Source: CBDFLA01 sp965248915
GTDB lineage: Bacteria; Pseudomonadota; Alphaproteobacteria; M2410
Reading direction: 5' to 3'
NCBI GenBank assembly: GCA_965248915.1
Contig: OZ252216.1
Location: 2,108,001 to 2,172,000 of the forward strand
DNA: 64,000 nucleotides
Shown here: positions 32,949-41,730 of the stretch, piece by piece
How the letters are laid out: the number at the start of each line of letters is the position of its first letter
Position numbering within the stretch: position 1 is the first letter of the stretch
Program-made: the position numbers and the translations under genes
The notes under the pieces: model-generated
What the model was told of the DNA's origin: nothing
The model's database searches: none
The model's input: the letters and a program-made list of their open reading frames with translations, nothing else

Positions 32949-33755
32949 TTATTCGTCAATTGGTTCCATCATTTGAAACTGATGATTTAACGGTCCCGTT
33001 CCACTTCCTATGGGTTCCGCGTGCAACATCGCTTCACGAACAAAGTCCCGCGCAAGCTGCACCGCATCGCGAAGTGCCATGCCACTGCCAAGTCCAGTGG
33101 CCAGCGCGGCTGCCAACGTGCATCCGGTCCCATGAGTGTTTGTCGATTTGATACGTGGCGCCGACATCACTTCGACCGATTCGTGCGTCATAAGAACATC
33201 ATGCAACTCGTCGCCTTTTAAATGCCCTCCTTTGACCAAGACCGCCGAACATCCAAATGCCAAGATGGCCGCTCCAGCCCTTTTCATATCCGCGATGGAT
33301 GAGATCTCTTGTTCGACCAAGACTTCGGCCTCGGGAATATTTGGGGTCACAACATCTGCCAAGGGAATGAGATCTTTGCGAAGGCGCTCTACAGCGTCAT
33401 CTTTGAGCAGGCGTGTGCCATCGCTCGCAACCATCACCGGATCGACCACGAGCGATGCATCTTCTGCCAACTCATCAAGGGAACCCGCAACCGCCCTGAT
33501 AGTCTCCGCCTCGCCTAGCATGCCTGTCTTTATCGCATCTGCACCTATGTCGCTGAGAACCGAGTGGATCTGCCTCGTGACGAACTCAGGCGGAACGGCC
33601 AGAATGTCTTGAACGCCCAATGTGTTTTGGGCAGTCAACGCTGTGATAGCGGCCGCTCCATACCCACCAAGTTGCGAGATTGTCTTCAAGTCTGCCTGAA
33701 TTCCAGCGCCACCACCTGAATCAGAACCCGCAATGGTCAAAACACGAACTGTCAT
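32949..33755 (-). CDS. thiD: Hydroxymethylpyrimidine/phosphomethylpyrimidine kinase ThiD
   Basis: Phosphorylates HMP twice to HMP-PP for thiamine synthesis. The protein is 268 residues and begins VRVLTIAGSDSGGGAGIQADLKTISQLGGYGAAAITALTAQNTLGV, the standard ribokinase-fold N-terminus. The catalytic block IKSTNTHGTGCTLAAALATGL (about 200-220) holds the general base Asp/Cys region. The only other thiamine gene in the window is the frameshifted thiE, 23 kb away. Confidence 0.96.
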   Translation of the reverse strand: MTVRVLTIAGSDSGGGAGIQADLKTISQLGGYGAAAITALTAQNTLGVQDILAVPPEFVTRQIHSVLSDIGADAIKTGMLGEAETIRAVAGSLDELAEDASLVVDPVMVASDGTRLLKDDAVERLRKDLIPLADVVTPNIPEAEVLVEQEISSIADMKRAGAAILAFGCSAVLVKGGHLKGDELHDVLMTHESVEVMSAPRIKSTNTHGTGCTLAAALATGLGSGMALRDAVQLARDFVREAMLHAEPIGSGTGPLNHQFQMMEPIDE

Positions 33756-33798
33756 GACCGACAGTCAATAGAGATCGATAGGAAATTGCAACAGAGCG

Positions 33799-35160
33799 TT
33801 ATTGCGCAACTTGCTTGACCGCATCGCAAATGTCGCCGACTACCGCTTTCACAAGTTGATCGTCTTCCCCTTCGCCCATCACGCGGATCAAAGGTTCCGT
33901 TCCGGACGGACGGATCACCAATCGACCTGTCTTCTCCAGTTTGCTCTCGCCGGCAAGGATCGCCTTCTTGACCTGCTCGCTGTCAAGCGGAGAACCCGCC
34001 TTCTTGTTGAACCGCACATTCTCTAAGATTTGAGGATAAGGCTCAAACAAGTGGCAGACTTCACTGACCGGTTTACTTTCTCTCATAATGACAGCGAGGA
34101 CTTGAAGAGCCGCAATCAAACCATCACCGGTGGTCGAGAAATCACTCAAAACAATATGACCGGACTGTTCGCCACCAACGTTAAAGCCGTGCTGACGCAT
34201 GTGTTCGACAACATAACGATCACCGACCTTGGTCCGAACCATATCGAGGCCAAGTCTCTCCAAATACTTCTCAAGGCCCAAATTGGACATGACCGTCGCG
34301 ACAATACCACCAGCTGAGAGGCGATCGGCTTCCGCCCAAGAACGTGCCACCAAGCCCATGAGCTGATCACCATTGATCAATCGGCCGTTCTCATCCGCAA
34401 TCATTACCCGGTCCGCATCACCGTCCAACGCAATGCCAACATGGGCGCCTTCCGCGCGTACGGTCTCGCACATCCGCTCAGTGGAGGTCGACCCGCACCC
34501 TTTGTTTATGTTGAAACCGTTCGGGGAAACGCCAATTGGAATAACCTCTGCGCCAAGCTCCCACAAGACCGCTGGCGCAACCTTGTAAGCCGCACCATGT
34601 GCACAATCGATGACGATCTTAAGGCCTTCAAGCCGCAACTGCCGTGGGAAGGTCGCTTTGACAAATTCGATGTACCGCGCCTGAGCGTCTTCTATACGTT
34701 TCGCGCGGCCAAGCAAGTCCGGTGCAGCCAGCGATGTCTCCAAGCCGGTTTCGACCAGCCCTTCAATTTCAGCTTCCACCTTGTCGGAAAGCTTATAACC
34801 ATCCGGTCCAAAGAGCTTCAAACCATTGTCTTCAAAACTATTGTGTGACGCTGAGATCATCACACCCATGTCGGCGCGCAAGGAGCGTGTGAGCATCGCA
34901 ACCGCGGGCGTCGGCAAAGGCCCAAAGAGAAAAACGTCCATGCCCACGGATGTGAACCCAGCCACCAAGGCGGGCTCAATCATATAACCGGATAGTCTCG
35001 TATCCTTACCGATCACGACCCGGTGCCGATGTTCCCCTCGGGTGAATATCTTTCCCGCCGCCATACCAACTTTGAGGGCAATCTCAGCGTTCATCGGCGC
35101 TTCATTTGCCGTTCCGCGAATCCCGTCAGTTCCAAATAGTTTGTCTGAATTCTTACTCAT
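33799..35160 (-). CDS. glmM: Phosphoglucosamine mutase GlmM
   Basis: Isomerises glucosamine-6-phosphate to glucosamine-1-phosphate for peptidoglycan and LPS. The protein is 453 residues from ATG 35158-35160. KLFGTDGIRGTANEAPMNAEIALKVG is the N-terminal block. The phosphoserine loop GVMISASHNSFEDNGLKLFGPDGYKL (about 97-122) has the catalytic Ser. LDGDADRVMIADE (about 240-252) binds the metal. The C-terminal GRLVIRPSGTEPLIRVMGEG binds phosphate. It lies 99 bases downstream of folP on the same strand, a conserved ftsH-folP-glmM order. Confidence 0.97.
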   Translation of the reverse strand: MSKNSDKLFGTDGIRGTANEAPMNAEIALKVGMAAGKIFTRGEHRHRVVIGKDTRLSGYMIEPALVAGFTSVGMDVFLFGPLPTPAVAMLTRSLRADMGVMISASHNSFEDNGLKLFGPDGYKLSDKVEAEIEGLVETGLETSLAAPDLLGRAKRIEDAQARYIEFVKATFPRQLRLEGLKIVIDCAHGAAYKVAPAVLWELGAEVIPIGVSPNGFNINKGCGSTSTERMCETVRAEGAHVGIALDGDADRVMIADENGRLINGDQLMGLVARSWAEADRLSAGGIVATVMSNLGLEKYLERLGLDMVRTKVGDRYVVEHMRQHGFNVGGEQSGHIVLSDFSTTGDGLIAALQVLAVIMRESKPVSEVCHLFEPYPQILENVRFNKKAGSPLDSEQVKKAILAGESKLEKTGRLVIRPSGTEPLIRVMGEGEDDQLVKAVVGDICDAVKQVAQ

Positions 35161-35259
35161 ACGCTTCTTTTCATAATCCGGCGTTGTGCACGGTCCCAAT
35201 TTTCGAAGCAGATCTTAGACTAGAACAGTAACTGATCCCTTTAAAGTCCAACCCCGATC

Positions 35260-36300
35260 TCATCCAAATGTCATGGCTTCCCAAACACTTAGGGCTTGCC
35301 GAGTTTCCAGAACATCATGAACTCGAAAGACCTGAACCCCTTGACGCGCCGCATCAAGAACAGTTGCAATCGAACCTCCCAGTCTTTGATCTGCAGGTTC
35401 GCCACTTCCTAGTTTTGCAATAAAGCTTTTTCGTGACGTTCCAAGGACAATCGGACATCCAAGACCGTGAAAAAGGCGTATGTCGCGTAACAGTTGAAGA
35501 TTATGGTCCAGCGTTTTGCCAAAACCAATTCCCGGATCAACCAGCAATCGGTCGCGGTCGATACCAGCCTTTTCACAAGCCGCGATCCGTTCTTCCAAAA
35601 AGTCAAAAACATCCAAGGAGACGTGATCGTAAACCGGCTCAACTTGCATGGTTTCTGGATCGCCTTGCGCATGCATGAGAAGCACTGGGTAATCGCTTTG
35701 CGCAGCCACCGAAAGAGACCGGTCATCAAAGGTAAGAGCAGACACGTCATTGATCATAGCAGCGCCAGCATCGATGGCTGCTTCAAAGACGTTTGGCTTT
35801 CGACTATCAATCGAAATGGGGAGAGCGCCGTGAGCCGACAAACTTTTTATCACGGGAAGTACCCTTTCGAGCTCTTCACTTTCCTTTACAAGATCAGACC
35901 TTGGTCTTGTCGACTCACCACCCACATCCCAAACATCCGCGCCGGAAAAAGCCATTGCAGAAGCGCGCGCAAGGGCGTCTTTGACATCGACAAGTTCGCC
36001 GCCATCAGAAAAAGAATCCGGGGTCACATTGAGGATCCCCATGATGTTTGGGCGCGACATGTCCATGCCGCAAATGGTTGGACGTGGTCGCGAGAGAAGG
36101 TCAAGCACGCGGACGCCGTCAGGATCATCCGCAAGTTCCGTTGGTGTTGACCGTGAACGATGACCCTCTCGTGTGATCACCTCAATCTCAGAAAACGCTA
36201 TTCGACCACCTGCAAGTGGACGCGCGTCACTTCGCTCAATCAAACGACGAGCTTCATCGCCTGTGACCGGTTTGTTAGGAATGAAATAGCGCTTGCCCAT
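35260..36300 (-). CDS. folP: Dihydropteroate synthase FolP
   Basis: Joins 4-aminobenzoate to dihydropterin pyrophosphate, the sulfonamide target. The protein is 346 residues from ATG 36298-36300. The catalytic barrel starts at about residue 82 with PNIMGILNVTPDSFSDGGELV. DVWDVGGESTRPRSD (about 118-132), SIDSRKPNVFEAAIDAGAAMINDVSAL (about 163-190) and LVDPGIGFGKTLDHNLQLL follow, and a C-terminal VFRVHDV. The 80-residue N-terminal extension is longer than in E. coli but common in alphaproteobacteria. Confidence 0.96.
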   Translation of the reverse strand: MGKRYFIPNKPVTGDEARRLIERSDARPLAGGRIAFSEIEVITREGHRSRSTPTELADDPDGVRVLDLLSRPRPTICGMDMSRPNIMGILNVTPDSFSDGGELVDVKDALARASAMAFSGADVWDVGGESTRPRSDLVKESEELERVLPVIKSLSAHGALPISIDSRKPNVFEAAIDAGAAMINDVSALTFDDRSLSVAAQSDYPVLLMHAQGDPETMQVEPVYDHVSLDVFDFLEERIAACEKAGIDRDRLLVDPGIGFGKTLDHNLQLLRDIRLFHGLGCPIVLGTSRKSFIAKLGSGEPADQRLGGSIATVLDAARQGVQVFRVHDVLETRQALSVWEAMTFG

Positions 36301-36313
36301 GCCCGTCCATCCA

Positions 36314-36347
36314 AGAAAAAGGGGGCTTCTGATATCACGAAGCCCCC
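36314..36347 (-). terminator. Strong terminator after ftsH
   Basis: Minus-strand GGGGGCTTC/GAAGCCCCC perfect 9-bp stem with a nine-base loop and a six-base T run (plus-strand A run). It separates ftsH from folP. Confidence 0.88.
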
Positions 36348-36373
36348 TCAATGCCTATATTTATGCACACGCC

Positions 36374-38290
36374 CTAGGTTGGCTGCGGTTCTGGATCAGC
36401 GCCACCCAAATCACCGACAGTCCGACCTCCTGGGGGAACCGAACTGGTCGGGGCTTTTACGTCATCAAGATTGTCATCAGATTCACGGGTCGGCGCAGTG
36501 CCCTCCAAGAGGCCAATGAGCTCATCACCGGAGAGCGTCTCATACTCGAGAAGTCCTTGAGCAATGATTTCAAGATCGCCCTTTTTTGTCGTGATGATGT
36601 TCTTGGCCTCGTCGTAGCCTTCTTCGACGTATCGACGAATTTCGCGGTCAATCTTCTCTGCCGTATCGGGCGAGATATTTTCGTGACGCGCGACCGAGTG
36701 ACCAAGGAAGACCTCTTCCTGGTTTTCGCCATAGGCTAAAGGTCCAAGCTCATCCGACATACCCCAGCGTGTCACCATAGCGCGGGCCAGGTGGGTTGCC
36801 TGTGTGATATCCGAGGAGGCACCGGACGTTACCATGTCACGCCCAAAAGAAACTTCTTCAGCGACACGACCCCCCATCATAATCGCAAGATCAGAATGCA
36901 TTTGCTGCCGGTTCATCGATAATTGGTCATGTTCCGGTAAACGCATCACCATACCGAGCGCTTGCCCACGTGGAATGATCGTCGCTTTGTGAATGGGGTG
37001 GGCGCCTTCAACATTGAGTGCGACCAAAGCATGACCTGCTTCGTGATAGGCGGTGAGTTTCTTTTCGTCCTCTGTCATGACCATGGAGCGACGCTCTGCC
37101 CCCATCATGACCTTATCCTTAGCGTCCTCAAAATCAGACATAGTCACTAGACGCTTGCCCCGCCTTGCTGCTAAGAGCGCTGCCTCATTGACAAGATTTG
37201 CAAGGTCAGCCCCAGAGAAGCCAGGCGTCGACCGCGCCACAACACGTGTATTGACGTCTGGTGCGATCGGCACCTTGCGCATGTGGACACGCAGGATCTT
37301 TTCGCGTCCGATAATATCTGGGTTGGGCACCACGACTTGACGGTCAAACCGACCAGGCCTCAACAGAGCCGGGTCTAGAACGTCAGGTCGATTGGTTGCC
37401 GCAATGAGAATGACACCTTCATTGGATTCAAATCCATCCATCTCGACAAGCAGTTGATTGAGGGTCTGTTCACGCTCATCATTACCACCACCGAGACCAG
37501 CGCCACGGTGACGGCCGACGGCATCAATCTCATCGACGAAGACGATGCATGGCGCATTCTTTTTGGCTTGCTCGAACATGTCTCGAACGCGGCTTGCGCC
37601 AACGCCGACAAACATCTCAACGAAATCAGACCCGGAAATCGTAAAGAACGGCACATTGGCTTCACCGGCAATAGCGCGCGCCAAAAGCGTCTTACCAGTA
37701 CCTGGAGGACCAATCAACAACGCCCCTTTCGGGATCTTGCCACCGAGCCTTTGGTATTTGTGGGGGTCACGCAAGAACTCAACGATCTCTTGCAGCTCTT
37801 CTTTCGCTTCATCAATGCCCGCAACGTCCTCAAATGTCACACGTCCATGGCCTTCGGTCAGAAGTTTGGCTTTCGACTTACCAAAGCCCATGGCTTTGCC
37901 ACCAGTCGATTGCATTTGTCTTAAGAAGAAGATCCAAATACCAACAATGAGAAGCATGGGCAGCAAGGTGAAAAAGATCTGAGAGAGAAAACTTTGCGTT
38001 TCCTCAGGTGCACCTGAAAATTTGACACCGGCCGCTTCAAGGCGCGCCACCAACCCAGGGTCATCTGGGGCAAAGGTGACAAATTTCTGACCGCTGTCTA
38101 TTTCGCCAGTAATCTTCCCACCATCGATTGTGACGTTTTGGACATTGTTCGTATCTACTTCAGCGAGGAAGTCGCTGTAGTCCATTTGTTTGACCTGTTC
38201 CTCGCGGGCGGTGCCCTGGAACATATTGAACAGCATGATCAACAAGATACCGATGATCACCCACAAAGCGATGTTGCGAAAATTATTCAA
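36374..38290 (-). CDS. ftsH: Membrane AAA+ metalloprotease FtsH
   Basis: ATP-dependent inner-membrane protease for quality control and regulator turnover. The protein is 638 residues from the TTG at 38288-38290, giving a start equivalent to MNNFRNIALWVIIGILLIMLFNMFQ. The ribosome site AAAGGAAAG sits seven bases before that TTG; no ATG is near in frame. TM helices are at about 6-26 and 103-123. Walker A GPPGTGKT (about 197-204), Walker B FVDEIDAVG (about 252-260), the second region of homology NRPDVLDPALLRPGRFDRQ and the zinc motif HEAGH (about 420) are all present. The C-terminus is disordered and acidic. Confidence 0.97.
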   Translation of the reverse strand: MNNFRNIALWVIIGILLIMLFNMFQGTAREEQVKQMDYSDFLAEVDTNNVQNVTIDGGKITGEIDSGQKFVTFAPDDPGLVARLEAAGVKFSGAPEETQSFLSQIFFTLLPMLLIVGIWIFFLRQMQSTGGKAMGFGKSKAKLLTEGHGRVTFEDVAGIDEAKEELQEIVEFLRDPHKYQRLGGKIPKGALLIGPPGTGKTLLARAIAGEANVPFFTISGSDFVEMFVGVGASRVRDMFEQAKKNAPCIVFVDEIDAVGRHRGAGLGGGNDEREQTLNQLLVEMDGFESNEGVILIAATNRPDVLDPALLRPGRFDRQVVVPNPDIIGREKILRVHMRKVPIAPDVNTRVVARSTPGFSGADLANLVNEAALLAARRGKRLVTMSDFEDAKDKVMMGAERRSMVMTEDEKKLTAYHEAGHALVALNVEGAHPIHKATIIPRGQALGMVMRLPEHDQLSMNRQQMHSDLAIMMGGRVAEEVSFGRDMVTSGASSDITQATHLARAMVTRWGMSDELGPLAYGENQEEVFLGHSVARHENISPDTAEKIDREIRRYVEEGYDEAKNIITTKKGDLEIIAQGLLEYETLSGDELIGLLEGTAPTRESDDNLDDVKAPTSSVPPGGRTVGDLGGADPEPQPT

Positions 38291-38522
38291 AATACGTCTT
38301 TCCTTTAGTTGCGAAGGTCCAAACTGTGGGCAAGACTGTGAGAGCCTTGTCAATCTTGGGGTGCAAATCTAGACCACCCCGGGACCCATCGCCGATCCGG
38401 TCGGCATCATAGAAAGAGATAGGCGAAGCGCAAAGGTTTACTAGGTTTAGATTGTGATTTGCTGAGGTCAAAATAGCCTTAACCGTCACAATTTTGGGGT
38501 TTTTCCCCAGTTTCAACCCAAA

Positions 38523-39845
38523 TCAAGCGCCAACCCGTAAACGAAACGTGATTTCAGGTCCGTCAATCGGTAGAACCTCCTCATTGCGAAAGAGCCCAAA
38601 CGGCACCAGAACCAAGTCTTCATCCGACCAAATGGAGGGAAGACTGTATGTAAGTGCTCTTGGCAGAGCATCCAGAGGCGTCTCCCCATTATCCGCAGCC
38701 TTGACCTGCGATAGGCCGTTTTCGCCAACGGCGCGGATCGTCCAGGTCTTCCCAGATTCAGAATGTAACCTTGCGTCCGCTTCCCATCCGACCCAGAACC
38801 GACGGTCCCACAAGACGGTGCCTTTTTCCGGCAGCCCTGCATGATTGCCATCAACAGAGCGAAACTCCCGGTACACCAAAGTAGTCGATTGATGTGGTGA
38901 GAGCTGACAGCCATGGAGTGTCTTTCCCGCAAACTCACTTTCCCCTAAGGAGGCATACAGTCTCTCCAGGCGTTCGTAACGCGGACCATAAGGGGCACCG
39001 GCCACAATACGCAGACACTTGGACAAACACCGCAATCCGACCTCCCTTGGCGCCTCCAAGAGTGCGTGACGGTCTAGCGTGCAATACCCTGCCGGATAGA
39101 CGCGCACCGCCCGTGAAAACAAATCGTCACGGTAATGTGCTAGCGCCTCTCGCGCCTGCGCCATCCGGCTCGAGGTCGCGAGAATTCGGTCCTGTGTAAG
39201 GCCAAGGTCTTCAAAAGTTGATTTTAGTTTCCGAGCTTTCACGCGCGCGAAACGCGCGTCGTCATTGCTTGGATCGTCTATCCATCCTTGATCCATCTCC
39301 ATCAAAGTCGCGCGCAAACGCTCACGAGAAAAGGACAATAATGGACGGATGAGACGGATAGGCGGATCGCAATCTGTGATTTCCCTTGTCTTGGGAACTG
39401 CAGCAAGACCGTCGATGCCGGATCCTCTCGCCAGTCTGAGCAGGAAGGTCTCGGCCTGATCATTCATGTGGTGCGCAATGGCGAGACAGGTCGACCCCTT
39501 GTCCAAACAATATTGCGACAACAATCGATAGCGTGCGTCTCTCGCTTCCGACTGCAGATTACTTTCAGGCTTTTCACCCTGCCATGACAGCGTCTGATGC
39601 TGAATGCCAACCTGCGCCGCCCAAGTGGCGACCTGCCGCGCTTCGTGAACAGACTCAGGTCGCATCCCATGATCGACTGTCACAGCATAGATCTGCGGCA
39701 GGACAGACCGATTGTCCGCCCATTGCGCGGCCAACCGCATGAGAGCAATGCTGTCAGGACCGCCGGATACAGCAAGAACCAAGGGCAGCGAAACGTCCAA
39801 GGCTTCAAGCGCATCGGAAAATTCAGATGTAGAAACACTTCTCAT
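38523..39845 (-). CDS. tilS: tRNA(Ile)-lysidine synthase TilS
   Basis: Modifies C34 of tRNA-Ile(CAU) to lysidine so that it reads AUA. The protein is about 440 residues from ATG 39843-39845; ATG 39866 and TTG 39869 upstream are also possible. The PP-loop AVSGGPDSIALM is at about 24-35. VDHGMRPESVHEARQV and LAIAHHMNDQAETFLLRLARGSGIDGLAA follow, and a C-terminal domain. It begins about 60 bases after the cpoB stop on the same strand. Confidence 0.94.
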   Translation of the reverse strand: MRSVSTSEFSDALEALDVSLPLVLAVSGGPDSIALMRLAAQWADNRSVLPQIYAVTVDHGMRPESVHEARQVATWAAQVGIQHQTLSWQGEKPESNLQSEARDARYRLLSQYCLDKGSTCLAIAHHMNDQAETFLLRLARGSGIDGLAAVPKTREITDCDPPIRLIRPLLSFSRERLRATLMEMDQGWIDDPSNDDARFARVKARKLKSTFEDLGLTQDRILATSSRMAQAREALAHYRDDLFSRAVRVYPAGYCTLDRHALLEAPREVGLRCLSKCLRIVAGAPYGPRYERLERLYASLGESEFAGKTLHGCQLSPHQSTTLVYREFRSVDGNHAGLPEKGTVLWDRRFWVGWEADARLHSESGKTWTIRAVGENGLSQVKAADNGETPLDALPRALTYSLPSIWSDEDLVLVPFGLFRNEEVLPIDGPEITFRLRVGA

Positions 39846-39905
39846 GCCGGACCATAGCGTCCGCATCAATCGAACGCCAGCAACCTCACGTCAGAGCGAA
39901 CCCAT

Positions 39906-40805
39906 TTAAGAGCAGGAGAGTTTAGAGCGCTCTTCTTGAGCTTTCGCCTTAATATTGTCGGCCGCACGCGGATAACGACGAGGAACTTCGGTCAGCGTTG
40001 TGCAAGCCTCTTGTGTCTTACCAAGAGCCGACAATGACATGCCGAGTTTCAACATGCAGTCCGCTGCCTTCTTGCCGTCTGGATAATTGCGAACGCAGTC
40101 CAAGAAGGCTTGTGCGCCTTCCCGGTGCATATTTCGGTGATAATAAGTCTCCCCCAGCCAATACTGTGCGTTGCTGGCAAGTTCCGTATCCCCATACTCA
40201 GCCAAGAATTGTTTGAACGAAGCTTCGGCTTGTTCAAAGTCGCTGCTCTTGAGAAGGCTAAAGGCCGATTTGTAATCTGTTTGGAAATCGCCCGTGACCC
40301 CAGTAATAGGGGTCGGCGATGAGCGTTGCTCAAATTGCGGCTGGGCTGCTTGGGCCGGTTGGCTGGCATCGCTGCTTTGCACCCGAGGTGTCACATCGCC
40401 GGTCTCAAGAGCCCGAAAGCGAAAGTCGCTATCTTCTGACAGAGAGGCAATCTCTTGGTTGGCTTGTTGTATTTTGAAATTCAACTCTTCGATCTGACCT
40501 GTCAGGGAACGGATCTCACCTTCAAGTTGATCCAACCGAACCAAAATGCGCGACATGGTCGGATCGCCGGAGGCCGCAGGTTGCACCGCGCCTGTCGAAG
40601 GATCGTAAGCACCCGTAGAGGTCTGCCCGCTGGACTGGTAAGTCGCCAATTGCAAGTCTCGCAGTTCGCGCTCAAGGCTCTCGATACGGTCGATCACCGC
40701 ACTCACTTCGACCGACTGACTTTGCCCCCATGCTGGCGCGACGCTCACGGCACCCCACAAGACAATGGCCACGAATATGGATTGGCTGGATTTCAAGCAA
40801 GTCAT
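39906..40805 (-). CDS. cpoB: Tol-Pal accessory protein CpoB (YbgF)
   Basis: Periplasmic protein coordinating Tol-Pal with peptidoglycan synthesis at division. The protein is 299 residues. A signal peptide (SSQSIFVAIVLWGAVSVAPAWG) precedes a trimerising coiled coil (about 30-145). C-terminal TPR-like repeats (about 175-295) start DFQTDYKSAFSLLKSSDFEQAEASFKQFLAEYGDTELASNAQYWLGETYYHRNMHREGAQAFLDCVRNYP, the YbgF signature. The last gene of the tol cluster. Confidence 0.94.
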   Translation of the reverse strand: MTCLKSSQSIFVAIVLWGAVSVAPAWGQSQSVEVSAVIDRIESLERELRDLQLATYQSSGQTSTGAYDPSTGAVQPAASGDPTMSRILVRLDQLEGEIRSLTGQIEELNFKIQQANQEIASLSEDSDFRFRALETGDVTPRVQSSDASQPAQAAQPQFEQRSSPTPITGVTGDFQTDYKSAFSLLKSSDFEQAEASFKQFLAEYGDTELASNAQYWLGETYYHRNMHREGAQAFLDCVRNYPDGKKAADCMLKLGMSLSALGKTQEACTTLTEVPRRYPRAADNIKAKAQEERSKLSCS

Positions 40806-40902
40806 AACAATTCACCTAACTCTTAGTACTGGCAGATTTGCCCCCAAATCATGTCCCACAGGAGTGGGCCGAAATTGGGGCGAAGCTTAGCGCAAAATGC
40901 AT

Positions 40903-40933
40903 GAGGCGTCCCGGCACATTGCGGGAACGCCTC
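40903..40933. terminator. Hairpin after pal
   Basis: GAGGCGT-CCCG/CGGG-AACGCCTC in the 163-base gap between cpoB and pal. The stem is strong but lacks a long T run, so it may attenuate rather than end transcription. Confidence 0.4.
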
Positions 40934-40968
40934 ATTAAAAGACTGTAATCAAGCCAAAAAAACGTGAC

Positions 40969-41481
40969 TTAGGAAGTTGGGCTATTGGTGATTGACGTAA
41001 CCGAGTTCCGGTTCCGTCCCCAGCAAGTCTCATTCGACTGAATGCATTCCGGCTTCTCTTTGCCGTATGAAATCGACGAAATACGCGCTGGGTCAACACC
41101 CAAGCTCACGAGGAAATCGCGGGTCGAATTTGCCCGGCGATCACCAAGACCAAGGTTGTATTCACGCGTTCCACGCTCGTCGCAGTTGCCCGCGATCATG
41201 ATTTGAGCGCCTTCGTGCATTTGCAACCAAGCGGCTTGACGGCGCAAAGTCTCTTGCGACGCTGAATTGAGGTCATAGCGGTCATAGGCGAAGTAGACGT
41301 GATCTCCGCTCGCACCGACAGCATTCATGAAGTCGTCTTGACTACCAGGAAGCGCCTCCATTGTATCTGTCTCAGCGCTGACCATTGTGTCGTCAGATTG
41401 CTGAGCTGTACTTACGCAAGCTGCTAGTAAGAAGGCACCGGCGGCAAGCGAAATAAATCTGCTGTAACGTACCAAGCTCAT
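40969..41481 (-). CDS. pal: Peptidoglycan-associated lipoprotein Pal
   Basis: Outer-membrane lipoprotein binding peptidoglycan. The protein is 170 residues. The signal RFISLAAGAFLLAACVST has lipobox LAAC. The OmpA-like domain (about 60-165) contains VYFAYDRYDLNSASQETLRRQAAWLQMHEGAQIMIAGNCDERGTREYNLGLGDRRANSTRDFLVSLGV, with the Asp/Arg meso-DAP-binding residues in GNCDERGTREYN-x-x-L-x-x-RRA. A 249-base gap separates it from tolB. Confidence 0.97.
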   Translation of the reverse strand: MSLVRYSRFISLAAGAFLLAACVSTAQQSDDTMVSAETDTMEALPGSQDDFMNAVGASGDHVYFAYDRYDLNSASQETLRRQAAWLQMHEGAQIMIAGNCDERGTREYNLGLGDRRANSTRDFLVSLGVDPARISSISYGKEKPECIQSNETCWGRNRNSVTSITNSPTS

Positions 41482-41730
41482 TTAAGACTCCTTTTGGACT
41501 TTCCCTGTCAGGCGGGCAAACCTCGGTTAAAATACCCGCCAAATGTGAAGAAAAACACAACGGGAAAGGCAGCTTTGTGCCTATTTCCCCCTGAATTTTC
41601 CATATCCCCCTAACTTTTCAATCGCTGCACCCCGATTGAGTGAATTTTTGTGGTCGTGCCGCATCAATTTGAGAAGAGTTCAACGAATCACTCTGTCAAT
41701 ACGAACCATCGGAAATTTACTCCTCGTGAT

